In this document: piece by piece, positions 34,917 through 42,899 of the stretch
How positions within the stretch are numbered: position 1 is the first letter of the stretch
Layout: every line of letters begins with the position of its first letter
NCBI GenBank assembly: GCA_903874345.1
Contig: CAIQRY010000044.1
Coordinates: 1-46,619, forward strand
Source: an uncultured bacterium
Lineage (GTDB): Bacteria > Patescibacteriota > Patescibacteriia > Patescibacteriales > UBA12465
Length of the DNA stretch: 46,619 nucleotides
Direction of reading: 5' to 3'
The notes under the pieces: model-generated
The model's input: the letters and a program-made list of their open reading frames with translations, nothing else
What the model was told of the DNA's origin: nothing
The model's database searches: none
Translations under genes and position numbers: made by a program

Positions 34917-36716
34917 TTATTCAACGGTCACCGACTTGGCTAAATTTCTCGGCTTATCAACATTTAATCCTTTGCGGTCGGCAATGTGGTAGGCTAAAAG
35001 CTGTAACGGAATAACGTTAACAATCGGCGAAAATAATTTATTAACTACCGGAACTTTAATCAGATAATCGGCGAGCTTGGCGATGTATCCATAATCCTGA
35101 TCAACCACGGCAATGATTTTCCCGCCGCGCGCTTTAACTTCCTGCATGTTGCTGATAATTTTTTCGCTCAAATCATTTTTCGTAGCGATAAAAACAACCG
35201 GCATCTTCTCATCGATTAGCGCTATCGGCCCGTGTTTTATTTCCGCGGCCGGATAACCCTCGGCATGAATATAAGAAATCTCTTTTAATTTTAAGGCTCC
35301 TTCAAGGGCGACTGGAAAATTTAAACCACGACCCAAATATAAAAAATGGTCGGTGTTTTTAAACTTTAAGGCAATCTTTTTAACTTCTTTATCAACTTTT
35401 AAAGTTTGTTCGACAATCGCCGGTAAACGTTTTAAATCCGCTAATAATCTGGGGTCTAATTTTTCGTGTTTTTCCTGCTTTAAATATAAAGCAAAAAGGA
35501 GGAGCGCGCCGACCTGCGAGCTAAAAGCTTTGGTGCTCGCGACGCCAATTTCCGGACCGGCGTGCAGATAAATTCCGGAGCCAACTTCCCGTGTCATCGT
35601 TGAACCAACGACGTTAACAATCCCCAATGTCTTAGCGCCTTGTTTTTCCGCTTCCCGAAGGGCTGCTAGTGTGTCCGCGGTCTCGCCAGACTGCGAAATC
35701 GCAATAATTAAATCGGTTAGTTTAATTAACGGCTGGCGATAACGGAATTCGGATGCATAATCGACTTCAACCGGAATACGGGCGATTTCCTCAATTAAGT
35801 ATTTACCGATTAAAGCCGAATGCCAACTCGTCCCACAAGCGACAATAATAATTTTTTCAAAATCTTTTGGCCCAACCTTAACCGATAATTTAATTTTATT
35901 ATCCTTAACTCGACCACTCAGTAAATTATTTAAACTTTGTGGTTGTTCAAAAACTTCCTTAAGCATGAAATGTTTAAATCCTTTTTTTTCAATCTGGGCT
36001 GCGCTCATTTTTACGTCTTCAACCTGGCGATCCATTTTCTGCCCATTCAAATTCTTAATTTTATAACCCTTGGCGTCGATAATCGCTAAATCGCCATCCT
36101 TAAGATAAACTACTCTCTTTGTATATTTAAGAAGCGCTGGGATATCAGACGCAATAAATGTTTCATGCTTACCAATTCCTAAAAGCAAGGGCGAAGAACG
36201 GCGCGCCGCGACTAATTTGTTCTCTTTAACGCTTAGCGCGACTAAGCCATATGAACCCTCGATCAGCGCTAACGCTTTTGAAACGGCGGTTTCTAAATTA
36301 CCCCTATAAAACTTTTCGATTAAGTGTGCTAAAACTTCCGAATCTGTTTCCGAAGAAAACTGATGGCCCTCTTTAATTAAAATTTTCTTTAAGGCCTGAT
36401 AATTTTCAATAATTCCGTTATGGACTACAGTAATTTCATGCTGGCAATCAAAATGCGGATGAGCGTTGCGTTCGCTCGGCACGCCGTGAGTGGCCCAACG
36501 AGTATGCGCAATACCGATGACGCCCTCGATCTTTTCCTGTTTAAGAGCTTTTTCTAAACTCGCGACCGGGCCGACTTTTTTATTGATAATAAAACCGCCT
36601 TTTTCTAAAACACAAATACCGGCGCTATCATAGCCCCGGTATTCTAATTTTTTCAATCCGTCAATTAAAATATTCTTCGCCGGCTTCCCACCCAAATAAC
36701 CGATAATGCCGCACAT
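34917..36716 (-). CDS. glmS: Glutamine--fructose-6-phosphate aminotransferase (isomerising)
   Basis: MCGIIGYLGGKPAKNILIDGLKKLEYRGYDSAGI; HTRWATHGVPSERNAHPH; C-terminal KPRNLAKSVTVE. Confidence 0.97.
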   Translation of the reverse strand: MCGIIGYLGGKPAKNILIDGLKKLEYRGYDSAGICVLEKGGFIINKKVGPVASLEKALKQEKIEGVIGIAHTRWATHGVPSERNAHPHFDCQHEITVVHNGIIENYQALKKILIKEGHQFSSETDSEVLAHLIEKFYRGNLETAVSKALALIEGSYGLVALSVKENKLVAARRSSPLLLGIGKHETFIASDIPALLKYTKRVVYLKDGDLAIIDAKGYKIKNLNGQKMDRQVEDVKMSAAQIEKKGFKHFMLKEVFEQPQSLNNLLSGRVKDNKIKLSVKVGPKDFEKIIIVACGTSWHSALIGKYLIEEIARIPVEVDYASEFRYRQPLIKLTDLIIAISQSGETADTLAALREAEKQGAKTLGIVNVVGSTMTREVGSGIYLHAGPEIGVASTKAFSSQVGALLLFALYLKQEKHEKLDPRLLADLKRLPAIVEQTLKVDKEVKKIALKFKNTDHFLYLGRGLNFPVALEGALKLKEISYIHAEGYPAAEIKHGPIALIDEKMPVVFIATKNDLSEKIISNMQEVKARGGKIIAVVDQDYGYIAKLADYLIKVPVVNKLFSPIVNVIPLQLLAYHIADRKGLNVDKPRNLAKSVTVE

Positions 36717-36726
36717 ATTTTTTTAA

Positions 36727-36996
36727 TTATTTTCTTTCCACCTCAATCTTGCATTTAGAAACTAAGGCCGCTAAGGCGCCTAAGGCTGCTAAAACCGGAG
36801 CGAAAACCGCGCCGACCACGGCGAAGGTCACTGGGATTTCCATCATCACCTTCCCTTTCTCGTCTTTAATCATAATCCGGCGAACATTTCCTTCTTTAAT
36901 TAATTCTTTAACTTTTTCTAAAAGCTCATGGCCGCGAACCACAAATTCTTCCTTTAGTTCTTCTTTACCAAATTGTTTTTTAGTTTTTTTAGGCAT
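36727..36996 (-). CDS. DUF4342-like protein (89 aa)
   Basis: ELLEKVKELIKEGNVRRIMIKDEKGKVMMEIPVTFAVVGAVFAPVLAALGALAALVSKCKIEVE. Confidence 0.75.
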   Translation of the reverse strand: MPKKTKKQFGKEELKEEFVVRGHELLEKVKELIKEGNVRRIMIKDEKGKVMMEIPVTFAVVGAVFAPVLAALGALAALVSKCKIEVERK

Positions 36997-37009
36997 AAAT
37001 TTAAAATAA

Positions 37010-37426
37010 TTATTTTTTAAATTTCTTACGTTTATAAACTTCTTTAGACTTTCGCGTAATCGCCAGAATCGTTAAGACGGCGATATAAGAGGAAATAACC
37101 GAACCCGGGAGCTCATAGGGGTGCGGCCAGATGAAACCGGAAATAATTAGTAAAAAAATTAAAACCGTCCAAATAATAACAAATATCTCCCCCGGATGCT
37201 GCCCGTGATGATGGTGATACCAGCGTTCGAATTCTTTATCGCTCGCATAAATCGCGAGCGAAGCGATATAAACGGTCGACAAAACGTCTAAAATCCCACG
37301 GCAACCATTATTCGTTAAAAAATCAGCGATGACTACTAAGAAGAAAAGGACTGACCAAATATTAATTAAATAACGCCAAAATTTAAAATCTTTAGCGATT
37401 AAATCTTGATTAAAAAATTTAGCCAT
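37010..37426 (-). CDS. Hypothetical membrane protein with His-rich loop (138 aa)
   Basis: Several TM helices; loop RWYHHHHGQHPGE. Confidence 0.75.
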   Translation of the reverse strand: MAKFFNQDLIAKDFKFWRYLINIWSVLFFLVVIADFLTNNGCRGILDVLSTVYIASLAIYASDKEFERWYHHHHGQHPGEIFVIIWTVLIFLLIISGFIWPHPYELPGSVISSYIAVLTILAITRKSKEVYKRKKFKK

Positions 37427-37431
37427 AAATT

Positions 37432-38754
37432 TTAGAGGGAAAATTTTTCAAAATAAACATATCTACTATTAATTCTAAGCTCTTTCAAGCTCGCACGCAA
37501 GCTTGCCATCATCGGCCCAGGACCGCAAAGATAAAAATCGCGCTCGGCGTAATCAGGAATCAAACTAATAATTTTATTTTTGTCTATTCTGCCCTTCTCG
37601 CCCAACCAGGATTCATCTGCACTTAAAACAGGGGTAAAGCGACAATTAGTTATTGCTATTTTTTCTAACTCTGCCTTAAAAATTAAATCACTCGTCTTGG
37701 TTGCGCCATAAAGAATAACAATATCCCGCCCGTTTTTACTTTCGCTTTCCGCCAACGCCCGGAGTGGTGTGATCCCGACGCCGCCGGCGATGAAGGCTAG
37801 TTTTTGATTAGTTGTCCTTTGCGGCGTAAAAATGCCATGCGCCCCATCAATTAAAACTTTGGTGCCGACTTTTAATTTTGCCGGTAGCTTAGTTGTATAA
37901 TCGCCCAGCGCTTTAATCGTAATTCTTAGCTCCTGCCCGTTAAAAGCCTGCGAAAAAGAAAAAGGATGCGCTTCCCCGATTAAATTAAAACTCAAGAAAC
38001 GAAAAATGGCGAACTGTCCGGGCTGAAACTTAAATTGCTCTAAGTTCTTGCCACGCAGATAAACCGAAATTGTTTGGTCGTTCTCTTTAATAACTTTATC
38101 GACATAAAATTCATGCCGCCAAAATAAATATAAGGGCTTAATAAATCGATAAGGAATAAGTAAACAAAGAGCTTCAAGGTATAAGACGAGCCAATAAGCC
38201 GCAAATAATTTTTGCTGGAAATCGCCGCCTAATTTTAATTGGTGCCCGAAGGCTAAAATAATTGCGAGATAAGTAAGGAGATGAATATAATACCAGACCT
38301 CATATTTTAAATACTTCTGAATCGCCCCCCAGGATAAAACGATCGTGATTAAAAAAATCATAACCGCGATAAAGGCTGGCGCTAATTCCCAGGCGATTAA
38401 AAAGTTGGCGACTTGTCCTAAAAAAGTATTTTGACTATTTAAACCGTAACCGACAATTAAAAACAAGGGGTGTAAAAAAATAAAAGTCCAAGCAGCAAAA
38501 CCATTGAAGTGATGCCATAGGCTTAAACGATCGAAACCAAATGTCTGTTCTAGGAATCTAACACGACCAATTAAAATTAACTGCCATAAAATAAGATAGA
38601 CCGCGACTAAACCGGTAATCCGTCCTAAAGCGATAAATAAACCGGCCTGGCTGCTTAATAATAAGCTACCAGACTGCAGCCACCAAGCCGTAAAAATTAC
38701 ACCTAGATTAGCTAAAAATATTAAGATAAACCCCGTTTTTTTCATACAAAACAT
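37432..38754 (-). CDS. Ferric-reductase/NOX-like transmembrane FAD/NAD(P)-binding oxidoreductase
   Basis: WHHFNGFAAWTFIFLHP and YIHLLTYLAIILAFGHQ (paired His); FQPGQFAIFRF...HPFSFSQ (FAD); FIAGGVGITPLRAL (NAD); FYLCGPGPMM. Confidence 0.88.
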   Translation of the reverse strand: MFCMKKTGFILIFLANLGVIFTAWWLQSGSLLLSSQAGLFIALGRITGLVAVYLILWQLILIGRVRFLEQTFGFDRLSLWHHFNGFAAWTFIFLHPLFLIVGYGLNSQNTFLGQVANFLIAWELAPAFIAVMIFLITIVLSWGAIQKYLKYEVWYYIHLLTYLAIILAFGHQLKLGGDFQQKLFAAYWLVLYLEALCLLIPYRFIKPLYLFWRHEFYVDKVIKENDQTISVYLRGKNLEQFKFQPGQFAIFRFLSFNLIGEAHPFSFSQAFNGQELRITIKALGDYTTKLPAKLKVGTKVLIDGAHGIFTPQRTTNQKLAFIAGGVGITPLRALAESESKNGRDIVILYGATKTSDLIFKAELEKIAITNCRFTPVLSADESWLGEKGRIDKNKIISLIPDYAERDFYLCGPGPMMASLRASLKELRINSRYVYFEKFSL

Positions 38755-40382
38755 TATTTATTATTAATATCTAGTTTATAAATATCCGACATATATTGTT
38801 TAACTACTCTTTCCGTATTAAACCGCGAGGCGTTCAAACTAATAGTTGAGCGGCATAATTCTGTCCATTTTTCCGGCGCTTGATAATAGAGTGGCAAAAT
38901 TTCTTGTTCTAAAACATCATATATTTTTCTTTGCTCATTAATCAACCAGCCGGTTTGCCCCGGGACATATCCTTCGCCCCACCAACCATCAAACGTACTT
39001 AGTTGCGGCACGCCATTATGCGCCGCTTTCATGCCGCTAGTCCCCGATGCTTCATTAGACGGGAGCGAGGTGTTAAGCCATAGGTCTACGCCGGAGCTTA
39101 ATAACTTCGCGAGGGGTATTTCATAATTTTCTAAGAAGACTATTTCTAATTGGCCGGCATATTTCTTTTTAAAATTATAAATATCTTTAATAATTTGCTG
39201 CCCTTCTTCGTCTTGCGGATGTGCCTTGCCGGCATAAATAATTTGCAGGCGTCCAAATTTATTTTGTATGTTTAGCAGCCGCCCTGGATCACTTAATAGC
39301 AACGTTGCTTGTTTATACATGACCATCCGTCTCGCAAAACCAATAGTTAATGCCCCCTCATCTAATTTAAGATCTTGAGCCTTTTCAATATAAGCAAACA
39401 ATCTTTTCTTTTCAATGGCGTGCGCGTCATAAATTTCCGCAAGCGGAATTTTAATTGCTTCTTTTAAAATATCATTCTTCTCTCGCCAGCCCGGTAAGTA
39501 TTTATCATAAAGCTTTTTATATTCCGGCGCTGTCCAGGCTACGGAATGAACTCCGTTGGTTACGACAGCAACCGCTCGCTCCCGAAAAATCTCGGCCACA
39601 ACTTTTTGATGGAGGTTCGAAACCGCATTTAAAGAACCGCTAAGAAACACTCCTAGTTCGGTCAAATTAATTTGATTGTTGTTAATTAATTCTGATAGCT
39701 CCGCCGGAAACGCCGCTTGGTATTTAAAAAATAATTCTTTGGGGAAAATATCTTGGGCTGCCTGAACCGAGGTATGCGTTGTAAAAACGCATTGGCGCCT
39801 AACTTCCGCTATTTTTTCCGATGTCGGCCCGGCCTTTGAACTTAAAAACAGTGACAACGCCGCTAAAGCGCTATGACCCTCGTTAAGATGATATCGCGCG
39901 ACCTCATAATGCAAAGCGTTTAAAAGAGCGACGCCCCCTTCCCCTAAAATAATCTCCTGCTGCAAACGATATTCCTGATCGCCGCCATATAAGTAATCAG
40001 TCAGGCTTCGAAATTCTTCCTTGTTTTCTGGCAAATTCGTGTCTAAAAAATAAACCGGGACGGTCGCGCCGCCCTGTCCTTTTACTACGTATTGCCAGGC
40101 CCCAATCGTTACTTCTTCGTCGCCTATCTTAATTTTAGTCTGAACAGATAACTTGCTTAGCTGTGAACGGTCCGCTGCAATGGGGAGAGCGCTTTGCACG
40201 CCATTTTCATTAACTTTCTGTTCAAAATAACCGTGATTATTTAATAAAGTTAAGCCCACAAAAGGCAAATCTAAGTCCGCCGCGGATTTTAAAATATCGC
40301 CCGCTAAAATTCCTAAGCCGCCGGCATAATTTTTTAAACCGTCCTCAAGAGCGATTTCCATGCTAAAATAGGCGATCACCAT
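38754..40382 (-). CDS. glgP: Alpha-glucan (glycogen/starch) phosphorylase, short form
   Basis: YFSMEIALEDGLKNYAGGLGILAGD; HLNEGHSALAAL; SNEASGTSGMKAAHNGVPQLSTFDGWW. Confidence 0.92.
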   Translation of the reverse strand: MVIAYFSMEIALEDGLKNYAGGLGILAGDILKSAADLDLPFVGLTLLNNHGYFEQKVNENGVQSALPIAADRSQLSKLSVQTKIKIGDEEVTIGAWQYVVKGQGGATVPVYFLDTNLPENKEEFRSLTDYLYGGDQEYRLQQEIILGEGGVALLNALHYEVARYHLNEGHSALAALSLFLSSKAGPTSEKIAEVRRQCVFTTHTSVQAAQDIFPKELFFKYQAAFPAELSELINNNQINLTELGVFLSGSLNAVSNLHQKVVAEIFRERAVAVVTNGVHSVAWTAPEYKKLYDKYLPGWREKNDILKEAIKIPLAEIYDAHAIEKKRLFAYIEKAQDLKLDEGALTIGFARRMVMYKQATLLLSDPGRLLNIQNKFGRLQIIYAGKAHPQDEEGQQIIKDIYNFKKKYAGQLEIVFLENYEIPLAKLLSSGVDLWLNTSLPSNEASGTSGMKAAHNGVPQLSTFDGWWGEGYVPGQTGWLINEQRKIYDVLEQEILPLYYQAPEKWTELCRSTISLNASRFNTERVVKQYMSDIYKLDINNK

Positions 40383-40397
40383 ATTACCATTAATATA

Positions 40398-41669
40398 TTA
40401 ATGCTGACTCAACTCACTATATAATTTACTAGTTTTAGTTTTACGAAGAACTTTTAAAAACTGGGATTTCAACTGACGATTAGCGATTAAAAATTTAGCC
40501 GGGCTTAGTTTAAACAATATACCAACTAAATGCCTAAGTAATTCATTCGTCCATAAACCATAATTATCAAAAATATAATTCTGTAATTTATTTGTTTCAA
40601 TAGCATTAATCACGCAGCGTTCAAAACTATCGAGCGGAACCATAACTAGTTTTTTGCGGCGTTCGATGGTTATCGCCTTTGCCCCACAGCGCCGCTCACA
40701 AACGCCGCAGCCAATACAAATATCTGTATCCACCGTCGCCTGTCCATCAATAATTTTAATGGCGCCCACCGGACACTTGGAAACGCAGACGCCGCAAGCC
40801 ACACATTTCTTCGAATCAATTTGCGCTTGAAAATTACTGTTTATCTTTCGGCGGTAGCCTATTTTCTTATACGCCAAGAGCGCTTCGCAACAGCAACTAC
40901 AACAATTACAAATCCAATTAACTTCATTTTGAATATTGTCTCCGATTTGAACTAAACCGTAATCAACACATTTATCTAAAATAGCTAACGCCTCCTCCTT
41001 ATTAATTTGTTTTGCGATTTTATGCTTGATTAAACTCTCCGCGGCCGCGTTAAAAGTTAAGCAGACATCTTGCGGCGCCTGGCAAACCTTGCCGAGATGT
41101 TCCATCTTATGACGACAATAACAAGTCCCGACCGTAATATGACTCGCTGAGTTGATAATGTGCGTGGCCCGCTCATAATCAAGAACTTCTGATTGATCTT
41201 TAATTTGGATACTCCTTTCTTGCACTAGAGCGCGGGCAATCGGTGTTTTTTGCATTAAGGCTTTGGCTACAAAATCGTCCTCTTCGTTAATATAATGATA
41301 AAAAAGTTCAGACAAAACTTGACGATCAAAGCGACCATCGGTTCGCATTAAGGCAAATTCAAAAAACCCCGCCATCGTCGGCGCTAAAACATAAATCTGC
41401 GTACCTTGATTATTCATGTCGAGAAGTAAGCCTTTACTCGCCAATTCATTCAAAATTTTTCCGGCTTCTGTTTCTGATAAATGCCATCTTTTGGCTGCTT
41501 CTTTAACATCGAAAGGCATGATCGGTAAAAGAGAAACTCGCGCCGCCTCCTCGGCCGTAAATAAAATTTCCAAAATTTTATACAATGATTCTGATTCCGG
41601 GGCGCCCTGGGCATGCCGGTCCAGTCGCTTTTGCAGGGAAAAATAATTTTTAGAAGTAATGTGGCCCAT
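40398..41669 (-). CDS. 4Fe-4S dicluster ferredoxin-domain protein with N-terminal winged-helix-like region
   Basis: KKCVACGVCVSKCPVGAI and DICIGCGVCERRCGAKAI; additional GTCYCRHKMEHLGKVC and CNCCSCCCEAL. Confidence 0.85.
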   Translation of the reverse strand: MGHITSKNYFSLQKRLDRHAQGAPESESLYKILEILFTAEEAARVSLLPIMPFDVKEAAKRWHLSETEAGKILNELASKGLLLDMNNQGTQIYVLAPTMAGFFEFALMRTDGRFDRQVLSELFYHYINEEDDFVAKALMQKTPIARALVQERSIQIKDQSEVLDYERATHIINSASHITVGTCYCRHKMEHLGKVCQAPQDVCLTFNAAAESLIKHKIAKQINKEEALAILDKCVDYGLVQIGDNIQNEVNWICNCCSCCCEALLAYKKIGYRRKINSNFQAQIDSKKCVACGVCVSKCPVGAIKIIDGQATVDTDICIGCGVCERRCGAKAITIERRKKLVMVPLDSFERCVINAIETNKLQNYIFDNYGLWTNELLRHLVGILFKLSPAKFLIANRQLKSQFLKVLRKTKTSKLYSELSQH

Positions 41670-41754
41670 AATAATTAATTACTATTTATTCTAAAATATG
41701 CTCTTATATTATACCTTGAATTGGGCGGCTAAAACAATCGGACCCCAGATAAAT

Positions 41755-41780
41755 AAAAACTCGGAATATTCCGAGTTTTT
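41755..41780 (-). terminator. Terminator downstream of the tRNA pair
   Basis: aaaaactcggaatattccgagttttt. Confidence 0.75.
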
Positions 41781-41787
41781 ATTTATG

Positions 41788-41859
41788 GGTGCCCACAGGG
41801 AGTTGAACCCTGACTATCGGGACCACAACCCGACGTTCTACCGCTAAACTATGGGCACC
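41788..41859 (-). tRNA. tRNA-His (GTG)
   Basis: Minus: GGTGCCCATAGTTTAGCGGTAGAACGTCGGGTTGTGGTCCCGATAGTCAGGGTTCAACTCCCTGTGGGCACC, with encoded G-1 opposite C73. Confidence 0.95.
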
Positions 41860-41880
41860 ATACTATAAATTGTGAAACCG

Positions 41881-41952
41881 TACGCCCGGGGGGAGTCGAA
41901 CCCTCATCTAGAGCTTAGAAGGCTCCCGTTCTATCCGTTGAACTACGGGCGC
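41881..41952 (-). tRNA. tRNA-Arg (TCT)
   Basis: Minus: GCGCCCGTAGTTCAACGGATAGAACGGGAGCCTTCTAAGCTC...GAGGGTTCGACTCCCCCCGGGCGTA. Confidence 0.95.
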
Positions 41953-42006
41953 ATAATTACTGCTTATATTAATAAAAATATAAGTTCCTGTCAACCAAAA
42001 ACAATC

Positions 42007-42804
42007 TTATTTACTATTCCTCTGTCTTAAAGCCTCAAAAGTAATTATGGCCGTAGCCACAGAAACGTTTAAAGAGTCAATTCCGCTTTGCATCGGTATT
42101 TTTATCAAAGCATCAACTGTTTTTAACCATTTATCGCTCAAGCCATTAGCTTCTGACCCTAAAACAATCGCCGCCCCTCCCTTTAAATTAACTTTCGTAT
42201 AATCCTTGGTCGCGTTCGTCGCGGCGGCTAAACTTTTAATCTTATTTTTTTTTAGCCAGGCGCTTGTTGTTTTGAAATCGGCCACCGTAACCGATTCAAC
42301 AAAAATAAACCCTTCGCTCGCCCGGATAACATTCGGATTATAAATATCCGTCTGATTATCGTTGATAATAACCGCTTCTACGCCGGCCGCATAGGCCGTC
42401 CTAATAATCGCCCCGAGATTACCCGGTTTCTCAACCGCTTCTAAAATAATAATTAAAGGATTTTTACTCAATTTTAAATTAGTCAGATTCAAATCCGGTG
42501 TCTCGCCTAAAGCTAAAAAGCCGTCCGGTTTTTCTTTATAACAAATTTTATTAAAGGCTCTTTCCGCTACTTCCGTAATCTTTTCTGAGTCTAAACCAAA
42601 TAAATTACCGGCTAAGCCATTTTTTTTCTTAATTAAACTCGGACAATAAAATAATTCTCTGATTTTAAGCCCGGCTTTAACCGCTAGCTCAATTTCTCTG
42701 GCGCCATCAATAATAATTAAACCTTGTGCCCGGCGTTCGCTGGCTTTTTTTAACCTAACTAGCTCCTTTACTCTTTTATTGTCCCCACTTTGAATAATAG
42801 TCAT
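42007..42804 (-). CDS. TrmH/SpoU-family RNA 2'-O-methyltransferase
   Basis: IILEAVEKPGNLGAIIRTAYAAGVEAVIIND; IVLGSEANGLSDKWL; IPMQSGIDSLNVSVATAI. Confidence 0.93.
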   Translation of the reverse strand: MTIIQSGDNKRVKELVRLKKASERRAQGLIIIDGAREIELAVKAGLKIRELFYCPSLIKKKNGLAGNLFGLDSEKITEVAERAFNKICYKEKPDGFLALGETPDLNLTNLKLSKNPLIIILEAVEKPGNLGAIIRTAYAAGVEAVIINDNQTDIYNPNVIRASEGFIFVESVTVADFKTTSAWLKKNKIKSLAAATNATKDYTKVNLKGGAAIVLGSEANGLSDKWLKTVDALIKIPMQSGIDSLNVSVATAIITFEALRQRNSK

Positions 42805-42899
42805 ATCATTTGCTTTAATACCGCTTTTATTATATCCTAATTGGCGAAAATATAGAAATCAACTTGAGTATGATATAATATTTTTATAATCTATAATTT

